From Morinoia aosen (lineage: Eukaryota > Arthropoda > Malacostraca > Amphipoda > Talitridae), in the NCBI GenBank assembly GCA_030386875.1, contig CM059575.1, forward strand, positions 45,414,859 through 45,478,858: DNA of 64,000 bases. Direction: 5' to 3'. Both the position numbers and the translations under genes were made by a program. Positions 42,757 through 55,025 of the stretch are shown here, piece by piece; positions within the stretch are counted from its first letter, which is position 1, and each line of letters opens with the position of its first letter. The notes beneath the pieces were generated by a model. That model ran no database searches. It was not told where the DNA came from and saw only the letters and a program-made list of their open reading frames with translations.

Positions 42757-44411
42757 CAGGGTTGCCAGATCCTGTGAGTGACATTATGCCAAATTGCTGA
42801 AGCTTCACTGCCAAATCTAGCGCTTTACTGCCAAAAAGTCACCCTAAGATATTTTTGTTAAAAACTTATCAAAGTTTTACCTCTCGTGTGCTTTCAAGTT
42901 TTGAATAATTATATTAAAGTAGGGTGAAATTAAGGTCAATGTCCAACCTTCTATGGTGTTTTGAAATTTTAAAATTAAAATTAACAAAAGTTTATCCCAT
43001 GATACAAACACTACAATAAAAATAGTAAACGTTTCACAAAAAATTTCAACAACAATATCCAGAAGACATCTTTCACTGAATACAAAGTGCTAAAGATGTC
43101 TTTTGGATATTAGTTCTGAATACAAAGTGCTAAACTTTGACACGGGCACCTCATTGTTATGCAATGGAGAAATTTGTGATTAATGCGAGACCAGAGAAAA
43201 TTGTAATTTCCTGTCACGTTGCTAGCACCGTCACTGCAATAGCCAGTACAGTCTTTCAAAGCCATGTTATTCTTCTCAAGTAGTGACGTAGTTGCGTGAA
43301 ACAAAGCTTCACATGTTTCTAGCACAGACACAAGCCCCAACAGCAAAGTTACGATATTTTGAGGACTGCTATCATAGTATGGAACGCAAACACACATGTT
43401 CTCGTCACTTGATACATCAGTCGACTCGTCGATCACCAAGCAGTATTTTTTAGCTTCGATAATTATATCCCGTAGTTCATTTTCTAGCGCTGGTGATATC
43501 ATCTTCGTAACTAGCATCGAACACTTTTTTCGGTGAAGCTGTATGTTCTCTAATTTACTTCCAGCGAAATTATTCTTAATTACTTCGCACAAAATATATG
43601 ATCTGTAGCAGACACTGAACTGTGACAGCCGATAACCAATGCAAGTAACTCAGCTTTCTTCACTTCATCTCTAGGTCGTCCTTGAGTTTTCGCGGCTCTC
43701 TGAAAAATGTTAGATCTCACTGAGCTAGTTAACTACGGAAGCCCCTGTTTTGTGTTCTTTCCTGTCAGCATGAAGCGTAATCGTAGTTTTTCTGAGGTGC
43801 ACATTCTTGGAATATACCTTACAAAAAGCAGACTGTGTACCATCTTTGGCTTTTGTCAGCCATGGAAACTCTTTCTTCCATATCACTCTGTAGGTATGTC
43901 CCGAGTCATAAGACTTGTTCCACTTCAACATAATGACGAGTTTATCTTTCAATAGCTGAACACAAACGATAGTTCTGACACAAACTAAAAATCACAACGG
44001 TTACTGACCCTCACGCGCCTGCGAATTGAACTGTGGCGGCGTGGCCCGGCAGGCAAGGGCCGCTAAAGGCGTCTGTCACGCGTCTGTGCTGCAACCGGAC
44101 CGGCCATCCGCTGAGTTACAAACACGTTTGATCGAAGCTTGAACAATCATCGTTCGATCTTCGATAATACGTATTACGTTGCAGCTCTTCATGTCTACAA
44201 CGTCTAAAAAGGGCGTCAATTCGTTCGCTCAATTTGTGAAAATAGCAAAGCGACTTCTTTCATACTAGTTTACTGACAAAAATAACTTCAAATGCCAAAT
44301 TCCATTGTTTTCATTGCTAAATGCCAAATTGCAATTTTTCATTGCCAAAATGACTTTTCACTGCCAAAAATGACCAAATTTGGCAGTGAAATATGCCAGT
44401 TGGCAACCCTG
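42757..44411. mobile_element. Decayed hAT transposon (1,655 bp)
   Basis: Ends CAGGGTTGCCA (42757) and TTGGCAACCCTG (to 44411), with subterminal CTGCCAAA repeats at both sides, typical of hAT. The flanking 8-mers CCGACCGA and GGGACCGA agree at six positions, consistent with an aged 8-bp duplication. Encodes hAT transposase remnants on the minus strand. Confidence 0.8.
43110..43952 (-). pseudogene. hAT transposase relic
   Basis: Cut-and-paste transposase. The N-terminal piece (43725-43952) resembles the zinc-finger entry region (WKKEFPWLTKAKDGTQSAFC). The catalytic piece (43110-43592) has LVIDESTDVSSDENM, with the first acidic residue, and DCTGYCSDGASNVTGNYN followed by CPCQSLALC. The C-terminal dimerisation block is missing, since only about 350 bp remain before the TIR. 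Intervening codons are out of frame, so it is inactive. Confidence 0.8.
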
Positions 44412-44463
44412 GGGACCGAGACTCCGTCCGAGTCCGTCGGACTCGTTCCCCCGGCAGTCCCAG

Positions 44464-44760
44464 CATGTAGGGCAGCAGCGTCGACACGCATGGGGTAGTA
44501 GTGGGAGGCGTTAGACCGGGGAATTGTTTTTTTTCAAGAGGCGGGGAGGGAGAGAGGGCGTTGCCCCGGGGAAGTCATCCTCCGTGTAAACCCAACTTAA
44601 GGCCGGTATCACACGGAGACCAAATGGTAATGTTTCGTCATAATCGTCTACGTAGCGCTACCATTTGGTCTGCCTAGCGCTACGAAACCGTCAGATTTCG
44701 GCCATGAGCTAGGGTGCATTTTTGGTATAGGTATCGTTACCATTTGGTGACCAATATTGC
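44464..44760 (+). repeat. Left inverted arm of the Harbinger composite
   Basis: Includes two copies of TAGCGCTACCATTTGG-type sequence at 44654-44690 and the putative TIR start GGCCGGTATCACAC at 44604. Confidence 0.7.
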
Positions 44761-46857
44761 GGACAACTAGGTTAGCGAACGCTTATGTAATTAAATTTAT
44801 GGATTATTTCCGTTTTTGACGCAGCTAACTGTTTTAAATGGCTTAGTATTTATTTTTAACGTAGCATCTTTAGTTGAGTGTATTTTGTTTAAGTGCTCTG
44901 GTCTGGAGTCGCTCAAAATAAGCCTAGCTGATTTTGACCGGAGTAAAGTTGGGGGTTTTAAAGGCTTGCTTTTGAGAAAGTGATCTACATTATGAAGATG
45001 ACAAATTTCGAACTGTTGATGGTAAGTTTTAAATGATTCTATATATACCGCAGGCAGCGTATGTATGTGATTTAGTCTCTAATGCTCTATTTACCCATGT
45101 ATTCTTTTGATTTTCTTAGTAGTAATCACACACATGTAGTAAATGATGAATAGGGAGAATAATTTTCTTGTAGAAAAGCCTTTCCCAAACAAATATAAAA
45201 TTCATTGAAGGTATATAATGACTGGAAAAATAATAAATTTTGGACCTTAATCAATTTAGGGATAAATTAGCTCTGTTGGTCATCTTGTAACATTTTATGA
45301 GCTAGTCTTGAAAATGTATTTTTTTACTATTCATCTGCTGAAAGCCAACTATTTTGAGATCCATTAAACTTCTTTCAGACCAGAGTTGATGTGTTTAAAA
45401 TTTTGAGAAGTATTATTAGCAGGCTTCTGGTTTGAGAATTGAGATTTTGTATCTGGATGCAGAGAAAACCTTTGCTATTATACTCTGGAAGTTGTTAGTT
45501 TCCTTTGAGATAAGATGCATAAAAGAGTCAATTCCTCATTGTTTATGAGATGACCACTATAATATTATAAATTCCAAACTTCAATAAATAATTTAGTAAA
45601 GCTTGCAAACTACCTTGAATGGCTTAAATAAGTCATTGTGACATGTCTAATGCAAAATAGTGTCTTGTTCAAAATGTTTAGGCTGTGTTTTAGTATTTCT
45701 TGTGTTGAATAGCGCACTGGGGAGATAATTTCTAATATAGGCTTGATACATGCAACAATATCTTAATACACAGCACATTTATTAACCCACATTACAAACT
45801 TAACTTTGTGCAGTACAGAACATATAATATATGAATTTAAGAAATTGCCTTGATATTCTTTGGTATTGTTCGCAGTCAATTTTTTGCTAGTATAACAACA
45901 TGATGTAAGGCTAAAATAAAATTAGGGATGTATCTTTTGTTGTCATTCTATATCCTACATTTTAAATTTATTCAAGATAAAATTCCACTAGCAAAAAATG
46001 ATTTAAAAAAAATTTATACCTCACTCTTTATCATTCAACATTAAAAGCTTGTCTATTTTATTCAGTGGATACCCTTGTTATTTCATAACCTAGGATGAAA
46101 TGATGCATTGTTTTATTTGTGTTTATGTTTCCTTAAATTAAAGTTTTTATTGGCCAAGTATGACATCTTGGAGAAATGCCATATGCTCACAGAATGAGGG
46201 GTTGGTTTTCAAATATTTCTTAATTTACTAGGGAATAGATTGACAAGTAGAAAATGTCAGTAATGTATGTAAAATAAAATTCTTTTTCTATTCCTGGTTC
46301 TTTGTTTTAACCATGTTTTGTCTAAGGTGAATCCACTATAAACCAGTATATTTTGGCATTTGACCACATCATATTTGAGGGCTGGTATAATGCTTGAGGT
46401 GTCCTCAACTGTCATGACTAGAGACTAATAAATTTTTGGTCTCTCCGAGGTTCAAGTGATCTATTACTATGTTATCTTTCAGTGGAATTTAAATAATTTC
46501 CTTCAAGTATTACAGATATATTGTTTCTATGCTGTATAATTGATTTATACTAAGAGTATCGGTGTACATTCACCATTCTTCCTCACTATGTTTTCACACA
46601 AATTTATTTTTTCTTTTCACATGTCTATATTGGTAAAAATTTTGAGACTTCACATAAAACAAATTGAAGTTTGGACAGAAATTAAATCCAGTTAAAGAAT
46701 CCACATTCAGCATTTGTTCCTTCTTTTTCTTTGATGTTGTTACGGAGCATGGTTAATGAGTAAACTTCTGCTCCGCACTAATTTCAGATTAATGCAACTT
46801 AGTTTTTTCTCCATCAGCAGTTCCTGCAAAATGGGATGACTGATGTCCTAAAAAATT
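44761..46857. other. AT-rich, inside the composite; no confirmed exon
   Basis: An ATG followed by GATGGTAAG (44992-45025) could be a first exon with splice donor for the partner gene, but this is only suggestive. Confidence 0.3.
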
Positions 46858-46998
46858 GAGCGTTTCACGACGTGCCGGTTCAAGAAATCAGGCTCAGCTG
46901 CTGCCCCCTGGGAGCATGAGGATCACCTCAGCTTCTTGAAGGACACTATCACGGCTGACATGAGTCTAACCAATTTGGATGCTTCACTTCTTGACTGA
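46858..46998 (+). pseudogene. MADF/Myb-like Harbinger partner protein fragment
   Basis: The translation contains KKSGSAAAPWEHEDHLSFLKD and SLTNLDASLLD, which resembles the segment after the MADF domain in proteins encoded next to Harbinger-type transposases. The frame ends in TGA at 46996. No upstream MADF domain was found, so this is a fragment at best. Confidence 0.45.
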
Positions 46999-48317
46999 GA
47001 GCAGTAGTTTCTCAACTGTAAGTTGATATGAATCAGTCAAATGAGTTGACTATTTCTTGTAGAATATCTATGTCTGCCATTAGAATTCCAAATACTGGCA
47101 CTAAAAATGCTGTGAGCTCCAATTCAGTATTGGTTGACCAGAGAAGTGTGTTGATGGCTCAACTGAGGGTTTTAAGTTCGACCTGTCACTCAAACCTGGA
47201 ACAGAAAGTTCTATGATGAGAATTGATAACTGGTTTGGACTATTTGAGTAACAAGATAGTAGGGCATTTTCTCTCCTACTTGATTTTGGAATATTTACTG
47301 AGCATAGAGTAGCCTGCCAATAGGCTGCCATTGCAGGATGAGAATTTGTGTACCTTCTAAACATCAGGTGAAAAGTCACTACATCAAAATGGTCATTTGA
47401 GGTCCCAGGTGACCCAAATCAAAATAAGGTTGTGGTTCCTGATGGAGTTTTTGTTTCTTCACATGTACTTGTTAAAAATGTAATTTTTCAGTTTACATTG
47501 TTCCATTACCATTTGAAAAGTTGAAAATCGTCAATCGTTGAATCACAGTAATATACCTTGCAACTAGGGTATGTTACTATTAGCCGTGTTTAGTGTCAAT
47601 TCAATTTTTACACTTTAACATATATTTTTTCTTATTTAATGACATCCTTTATTGGAGTTTTGTGTTGACAGGAGCACATGAACTTCAGTGTCTAGGGGCT
47701 ATCATCTCTATTGGTGAATTCATTTTTGAAACATAATAGCAAGGCTCATGACTACAAACGACCAGTATTTGAGACAATAACAGGGCTCGCATGACTATAC
47801 TGATGTCTCTGGTTTGCTGAGGATTTTTTGATGCTCAGTCGCTTCTCACTATTGCGAATTTTTTAATATAATGCTGTCCCAGTCTTGATAAATATAATTT
47901 TATAGTTTTTGGGGTATGGTTGATTCATTTGTTTCCCCAACACTCGTATGGTTGAGTCGTTTTTTGAAATTTGCTTTGAAACATTGCTGAGCGCCAACCT
48001 CTCCAGCATGTTACCGTCCTTGGATTTGAGCGTGTGGAGGCGGTGTGGGAACTTCAAGTGGAAGACACCATCTCTTCATCCAGCCTGCTGATAACTGCAA
48101 ATTCGCCTTCGATCTTTTGTGAAGAACTTGTTGATATGTCTCCTATTCTTTTTAGAACCATAACTAGTAATATTCACAGACCATCTGGCATGATTTCTTG
48201 AGACCTATTCGCTAGAGTTTCTTCAGAAGGACAACTATGGTAAGAAGCGTGTCTATTGGGTAAATGTTAGACTCGAGTTAAAGAATCGGTGTTTTTTTTA
48301 AGTAGAGTAGGGTTTTG
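46999..48317. other. Non-coding, nothing recognised
   Basis: Overlapping short frames on both strands only. Confidence 0.3.
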
Positions 48318-48642
48318 CGTTGATGCACAGGACACAACGCGTGAAGCACCAGGTCAGAGAAAAAGTTCAAACAAGAAATGAGTTAAAAAAAAAGTAGTAG
48401 GTGCTGAAGAAAAACATGAAAATGAATCGAGAAATGATTGGTTCTTCAACAATGTGAAACCCTATTCTATTATTTATATTAATAATAATAGAATAGGATT
48501 TTATTTAGTTGAAGAACCATTCATTTTTCGATTCATTTTCATCCTATTCTTCAGCGCCTACTAATTTTTCTTCAACTTATTTCTTGTTTGAACTTTTTCT
48601 CTGACCTGGTGCTTCACGCGCATTGTGTCCTGAGCATCAACG
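48318..48642. repeat. 325-bp foldback, ~150-bp arms
   Basis: 48318-48475 and about 48486-48642 are near-complementary, meeting at an AT-rich centre ATTCTATTATT/AATAATAGAAT. Each arm holds the GTAGGTGCTGAAG/AAGTT segment of the local 330-bp retroposon, so it may derive from two such copies in opposite orientation. Confidence 0.85.
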
Positions 48643-48984
48643 CACGTGGTACTACGCTAGGATCGATGTCCTATGTGGGAAGAGCACATGGTGCATAAAA
48701 TCCCAGGGGACGTGTCCATACCAGGTGTTCCATTCCTCGCAGTCTGTGATAGCACTTTTTTGTTGTGGAAACGGAGCCTTAACTAAAAACTAAAGCACAC
48801 ATGTTTGGTAGAGCAGATCCTGCTGTTACTTAAAATTGAATCATAACCTGACTCGCCGCTGACAGAGAAGCACTTTCTGGTGCTAATTTCGTGTGAGATA
48901 GTTCGTTTCTGTGCAAGATTCCTCGGATCCCTAAAGATCCCTATATACTTCTTAATATTTCCATGTATTCTTTGTATATGTATG

Positions 48985-49190
48985 GCACTCGCTTTCCAGT
49001 CTCAGAAGTCCATTAGCGCTGTTTCTCTAGTCTCCCAATTTCACATTTGTTTCTTCAACCACGTCTTCGGTGTCCGTAAAGCTGATTGGAGTGTATTGGT
49101 TCATGTCAGTTTTACGAAGTAAATTATGCAAGAAACATGTAGCAAGACGATTTGATTTACGTTCGGCACGGTTGTTTCAATCGATCTGGT
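48985..49190 (-). pseudogene. Duplicated fragment of Harbinger transposase
   Basis: Near-identical to 50420-50615 in the same orientation. It encodes part of the C-terminal region on the minus strand, so a second Harbinger copy or an internal duplication is present. Confidence 0.65.
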
Positions 49191-49437
49191 TGAATTAGTT
49201 CAACTGCCAGTAAAATGTTCGAATAAGTTCAAATTTGAGCTACATGTTACGCGGAGAATAATTTGCTTACGTTAGGATTGAGACCATTTACGCATATTAA
49301 TATATATGGTTAGCAGCAAGTGTATAAGTGCTACGCTACCACGCTGGTTCTGTAACTGGCATTCCGAGGACACAAATGTCCTATATTATAAAATATATAC
49401 TGGATTGAATTTAACAATAATTTGTTATTTCTTTGAT

Positions 49438-49783
49438 CCCCTCAGGGGGATACAACTATTGTATCTATGGGAATTAGCGCTCCCAGGGGGACTATGTAAG
49501 GGCCTGAGCCAAAGGTTAGGTAGGCTTTCTTTTTTGTTGAAATAGAATAGGTTTTGTTATGGACCATCTTTTTTCGGTTCACTGCTGTCCTGTTTTTCAG
49601 CACCTACTACTTTCTTCAACTTTTTCTCGTTTCATGAACTTCTTCTTAGCTTTCTGTTTCTGTGCCCTTTCTGCATAGATTCCACGTTTCTCTAACTCCA
49701 TACTAAATGGTGCCTTCTTCCTTCCCCTCTTTGGATAGCCTTTGTTGCGGATAGGGAAGCTTAAACTAACTGAAAATCTGATC
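49438..49783 (-). mobile_element. 330-bp SINE-like retroposon, minus copy
   Basis: Full-length copy of the family found seven more times at 54.7-61.5 kb. Flanked by a 15-bp duplication TGTTRTTTCTTTGAT (49423-49437 and 49784-49798, one mismatch). Confidence 0.85.
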
Positions 49784-49838
49784 TGTTGTTTCTTTGATAT
49801 TGTTCTACCGCAAACTTTTACTTACAAACGGACTCCTC

Positions 49839-49906
49839 ATTTTGTGGATATGAATAATTATTCATATCCACAAAATCTCGTGTAACTTATAAGTTACACG
49901 AGATTT
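49839..49906. repeat. Two overlapping perfect palindromes (38 and 34 bp)
   Basis: 49839-49876 is a perfect 38-bp palindrome with no spacer, and 49873-49906 is a perfect 34-bp palindrome. They share four bases. Both can extrude as cruciforms. Confidence 0.95.
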
Positions 49907-50298
49907 CTGCACACAACCCAATGACAAGATTCTCTAGCACCTGCATTTTAATGTTCATTCATTGGTGCTTTAATTGTGTGACTGAGATGTTAATGGTCGG
50001 TTTACTTGTGATTATTTTATTGTGAGGTCGAACTGATGCAGTACATTGATATGTACAAAAGCTTTCTCTCCTTTAATAATGCTCTAAATGAAAATTGATG
50101 AAACTTTCTTGAAACTATTCTCGTATGCAAACGTAATTGAAGTCAGAATGAATATAAAATCGTTTTAACTAATATATTATGAGTACTTTGGTTACCTATA
50201 GAAGAAAGGAATTAGAAAGGAATTATGCGCTCCTAAATTTTCTTCTATGCAACGTAATGCACGATGTAGCTGAGGGAAATCATGTCCATACGAAGAAG

Positions 50299-51545
50299 TT
50301 AAGTACAAGGCGAGTGAAACAAATCATTTCCTTTCGTTTTATTGTGACGATGCATGGGTAGTTTTCCCTCTACTTGCTGATAATGTCGTCTCGATCCGAA
50401 AGGGCTTTGTGAAGGGCGTCGACACTCGCTTTCAAGTCTAAGAAGTCCATTAGCGCTGTTTCTCCTGTCTCCCAATTTCACAGTTGTTTCAACCACGCCT
50501 TCGGTGTCCGTAAAGCCGATTAGAGTGTATTGGTTCTTTTCAGTTTTAAGAAGTAAATCATGCAAGAACCATGTATCAAGACAATTTGATTTACGTTCGG
50601 TACGGTTGTTTCGTTTGGCCGCCGGAAAACCTGGGACCGACTGGCAAGTATGCCAAACGCATTTTCCACGCTGCTCAGCGTGTAATTAAACATGAGTTGT
50701 TTCTTGTTTAGTCCTTTTTGTGGATAAGGCTTCATGAGTTATTTTTTGTTAAAGGGAAAGCATCATAAGATGGAAACTGGAACAATGATATTAGTATCCG
50801 GCAATCTGTACTTTCTGGCATCATTAGAGAATTGCCGTCAATGTGACCTTTGAGGTGAGACTTCGCGTATACATCTTCTGAAATTCGCCTATTTGTACCA
50901 AAATTTGCCTGTTGAACATGGAATTTGAGGTTGGCATCCACGACCGGTAAAGGAACAGCGGTAAATGACCCGTTGTAAGTGAAGAACGAGATGCACTGTG
51001 ATTAGGTGATCGGATAGCTTTGTACTTGCCGTCCATAGCACCTAGATAGAGGGAAATTATAAAGCTGCTAGAATTGTGTTGCCATAACCATCCTTCAGTT
51101 TTAGATGGTCCGAGATGCAAACGGCGAGTAAACGAGTTATTGCTTCAAAATCTCAGTAATGCCGCTGACTGTTCACCTTCGCATCCGAAATTTAAATTTG
51201 TGAGAGCTTCTGTTTTCCCCTGAAACAAACAAATTTTCGGTAACTGGTACTTCAGTTCGGAACAGGTCAGGTGAACCAAATGAATACAATCACGTATCAC
51301 TTCGAGGTGACTTTGACTCTCCAAAAATGACGTGTTGCCTCAGTACACCAACATTTTGATGGCTCCGATAACATAGAATCGACAAGCCTGTTGCCAGGTC
51401 CTTTAGAGTGACGGCCAAACAAACGATCATGTGCTGAAATTTTGCTCATGTTCGTGTCCCTCTTTTGGATAATAGGAGTGACTCCAGTAGCCAGGAGAAG
51501 ACGCTGGTGCTCATCCTCACGAAGTTCCTGGAAAAAATCGGTCAC
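50299..51545 (-). pseudogene. PIF/Harbinger transposase, frameshifted
   Basis: DDE transposase in at least four shifted pieces, reading from 51545 down. LLLATGVTPIIQKRDTNM is the N-terminal region. GAMDGKYKAIRSPNHS carries the first catalytic Asp (about 51030). MDANLKF...ISEDVYAKSHLKGHID is the region where the second Asp is expected; here the usual SDGG is changed. MKPYPQKGLNKKQLMFNY and SSVENAFGILASR carry the catalytic Glu. The C-terminus follows with GFTDTEG. Frameshifts between the pieces and the altered second-Asp motif make it inactive. No intron boundaries were resolved. Confidence 0.8.
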
Positions 51546-52645
51546 TTTAAACTGTAAACAAAGTTAAAGTTGCGTTCTGGGTAGCATTTGGATTACTGTT
51601 CAAATTGGTGCTCATTAGCGGGGAAATTTTGATCCAGAAATGAAAGTAAAATTGTTTAACATTAGCAGTAGTGATGAACAAGTCTCGAAGGTTACAGAGC
51701 TGAATATTTTGTTTGTAAAAGTTCATTAATTTTTACCAATCTGACGGTTTCATTTTGGAAAGAGACATAGGAAAATTGGAGTTATGTCTCTAAAAGTTTT
51801 ATAAAATGTGGATTCTGAGAAACCAAAAACGTGCTCAGTATCAGACGGAAAAAAGTACTGTTATTTCAGCATTATAAACTTTGGTTTGAGAAAATATAAA
51901 TACTTGCACTCATTCTCACAATTGAAGTGGGTTTAAATTTCAAACATATTTTTTCCAGCACAAGCTGGGAAGACCAAAAATTGCAATGCGCTGGTGACCC
52001 CGATAGGAAGGAATTAAGTGCTTGATTGAGTCAAAGAGATTTTCTGGAGATGCAAATTTTCATTAAAGACAGCAAAGCCAACAATGATTAAAGATGAAAA
52101 ATTTATTTGCATAGTTTAAAAAGTTCTAAAACGGGATAATTTGCATATTTTAAATGATACTACAAAAACACATTTTCATAGCTTAAAAAGTTTAAAGCTG
52201 GATAATTTGTGGAATTTAGTACAGGGCTCTTTGAAAATACACTGGCCCAAAGCCTACATCAGAATGCATATCTGAATACTGCGGTAAACCTGCAACACAG
52301 AGTTTATACAGTCGTATAGTACAAAGCGTGATTTGTCAATATGTACAGTATTATAAATTGTAAAAATAAATATATAAAACTTTAAATTCATTATATTCGT
52401 ACCTGTAGGAATCAGCGTCTTCCAATCGCATTGTTTTACTAAAATGTTCGCAAGTACTTGGTCATTATATCTTTTCAAAATCGAAGCTCACAACATTTTC
52501 CCTTTTGGTTGTTCAACATTTTTTACCAATAGAGCAATTTCATAGAGCGTGATGAAGTCTCGAACTTGAGAAAAACTTGCGTCGCCATCCGCCTTGCACG
52601 GTTGCTTGAGAGCGACTGAACTTCACTGAAGCAAATGTAAATAAA
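51546..52645. other. Non-coding part of the composite
   Basis: AT-rich; no recognised domain. Confidence 0.35.
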
Positions 52646-53487
52646 GGGGAGTGTACCCCCAAAATATCGAATTTTCTGGAGATATTGGGTTTTAGCTGCT
52701 ATAGGAAGGGTAAGATGTCAGGTACATCCTGTGAAAAAAAGAAGTTCGTACGTTCATTGGTTCGCCCGCTATACGGGGGTTTGAAGTATGGGGCAGAGGA
52801 GAGGAGGAAGTGATATTTTATCATGTTACACCTTCCCCTTGGCACTTTCTTCACGATTTACCGTTGCTGTGTCTCCTTCTATGTCTCTGAATTACTCTAT
52901 AATGATTTCAGGGGTCTAACCTGAACCAAAAAATTAAAAAAAAATTTGATTTCAATTGTCTATGTTTCTTTGTTTTGCTTATCCTGTAAACAATGGATTT
53001 GAAGGGTCAAAATGTATCTCCTCCTACAGTTTTCGAGCTACAGTGATGATTTTGGTGTCATTGGATGCGGCAATACGTGGGCATTCCAAAAACTAAAAAG
53101 CCATTCGGAAATTAATTTTCAATCGAAAGTTGTGACGTCATAAAGTACGAAATTTCACGAAAAAAAAACTTTTTTTTAATTTTTCAATTTTTTCAACTTC
53201 AAACCAACGTTTGGAGAATGCCAAGTTAGTTTTTGACATCTACAAGTATTTCCGCATACAATGACACTAAAATCATTAATGTAGCTCAAAAACTGTAGGA
53301 GGAGAAGCATTTTGAAACCCCCCCCTCCCAGAATCTTGTTTTCTATGAATATCTCGTTTTCTATGGGGAAAATCGCATTTTTTCACGAATGGCAAATGAT
53401 TCCAAATTGCATTTCCTATCTGTATATAAAATGTCATTACTATAGGTTCAATAATAAAGAATTTTTTTTTAAAGGGGTACACTTCCC
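52646..53487. mobile_element. 842-bp palindromic MITE
   Basis: TIR ends GGGGAGTGTACCCC and GGGGTACACTTCCC, flanked by TAAA (52642-52645 and 53488-53491). A second internal inverted pair (53003-53093 with 53226-53318) is about 85% complementary. No transposase. Confidence 0.7.
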
Positions 53488-53705
53488 TAAACCAAATGGT
53501 CACGGATCGCTACAAAGCCTTGAAGCGTGTGACAGCTCTCTTCATAATTCCGTCAAGCTACCCGATTAATTTGGTAACGTAGCGCTACGGTTTGGTCATC
53601 GTGTGACGCCGGCTTTGATGCTGGGCTTACACGGAGGGTGACTTCCCCGGGGCAACGCCCTCTCTCCCTCCCCGCCTCTTCAAAAAAAAAACCAATCCCC
53701 CTGTC
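53488..53705 (-). repeat. Right inverted arm of the Harbinger composite
   Basis: Reverse complement of 44520-44700 over ACACGGAGG, CCCCGGGGCAACGCC and the GAGGCGGGG block. Continues at 54120-54170 after the MITE. Confidence 0.75.
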
Positions 53706-53708
53706 TAA

Positions 53709-54116
53709 AGGCACCGCCACACCTTGCAACTTCGAGTACTCCATGCCGCACCGACGAGTTGCCCAGAGCTCTCTCACCGCTCGGGCAGCCACATGAACAA
53801 AAGTCCAGCCCTCCTGATTCACGTAGCCAGACGACACCGCACAGCAGAGCCAGTGCGAGCCAAGCAGTCATTGAGTACGGTTGTCTCGCTCAAGCGCTCA
53901 CTGTTGTCTCGCAAGCGTGTTCCGCGAAAGTCCGAGCGCAGCTGCTTTGCAGAGCACATTGTCGTCTGACGTCCTCCTCCTCTCAAAGCTTATATGCAAC
54001 TGACTGCCGCGCTTTGTCACGCGCTCATCCAAAAGCTCGTTAAGCCGCAGCGGTTGTTCTGCGACACGAACAAAGTTACAAGTAGCATTGACATAGGGCA
54101 AGGTGTGGCACGGGCT
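53709..54116. mobile_element. 408-bp MITE with TAA duplication
   Basis: TIRs AGGCACCGCCACACCTTGC and GCAAGGTGTGGCACGGGCT, flanked by TAA at 53706-53708 and 54117-54119. Removing it restores GTCTAACGCC, exactly as in the opposite arm of the composite (complement at 44508-44517). A 3-bp TAA/TTA target fits PIF/Harbinger MITEs. Confidence 0.85.
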
Positions 54117-54170
54117 TAACGCCTCCCACTACTACCACATGCGTGTCGACGCTGCTGCCCCACATCACGG

Positions 54171-54684
54171 TATACTAAAGGAGGTAAAGTCACTTCTACG
54201 GGTACAGCCGCGCACATTCGCTAATTCGACTGGCCAATAGAAAGCTTCGTATCAAACAAGCCGGATGACATCACTCGCACGCAGCATGACGTCAGCGGCG
54301 GCAGCGTGCGTACTACCACGCAGCGTACTCTGCCTTTCAGACGTACGATCAACAACAGGACCGACTGCCGGTATGCCTGCACGTATCCGGATTTGGATTT
54401 TTGGAAAATTTAATTCCGTCCGGCTACGTGCAAATTTACAAGAACTAAAAGGTCGTCCATCTTCAATTTAATTATAACAGTAGCTTCGTAAATTGAAAGC
54501 CCTTTCCGAAAAAATAGAAAATTTACTTTAATCAATCATGGAAGACGTTTTATTATCTTTTCATGCGGATGAGGCTGACGATTGCGCACCGGATCGTAAG
54601 GATAATATAAACTTCTGTACTTATATGTTTATTTGAAATAAAACATGCTATATATTTCGCTTCACTAGAAACGATTATACGCAA
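54171..54684. other. Non-coding, moderately GC-rich
   Basis: The frame at 54265-54471 has no recognised domain. Confidence 0.3.
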
Positions 54685-55025
54685 TTTTAAGCCTCCGTGA
54701 CCGCTACATGAAAAGGCGTATCGAAGAAAGGAAGGAGGAAGGCACCATTTGGTATGGATTTGAGAAAATGCGGAATCTATGCACGAGATGCATAGAAATA
54801 GTAAGCTATGCAAGAAGTTCATGAAACAAGACGAAGTTGAAGAAGAAAGTCGTAGGCGGTGAAAAATAGGACACCAGTGAACTGAAAAAGATGGTCCATA
54901 ACAAACCCAAAATCTTTTCTATTTCAACAAAAAGAAAGCCTACACAACCTTCAGCTCGGACCCTCACATAATCCCCCTGGGAGCACTCATTCCCATAGAT
55001 ACAATAGTTGCATCCCCCTGAAGGG
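54685..55025 (+). mobile_element. 330-bp SINE-like retroposon, copy 1
   Basis: Starts at the AAGCCTCC head and ends in the 3' double-hairpin block. The extreme 5' end is trimmed and no clear duplication is seen. Confidence 0.8.

Larger units (their letters stand above)
44464..54170. mobile_element. PIF/Harbinger composite with inverted arms
   Basis: 44464-44760 is matched in inverted orientation by 53488-53705 plus 54120-54170, interrupted there by a MITE. Arms share TGGGAGGCGTTA, the GAGGCGGGGAGGGAGAGAGG block, CCCCGGGGAAGT and GGCCGG-TCACACG. Between them are remnants of a Harbinger transposase (50299-51545, minus) and a MADF-like partner (46858-46998, plus), the usual two-gene set of PIF/Harbinger. 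The GGCCGGTATCACAC terminus is probably the Harbinger TIR itself (44604 and about 53613), the outer part being the arms of another element it entered. Confidence 0.6.
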
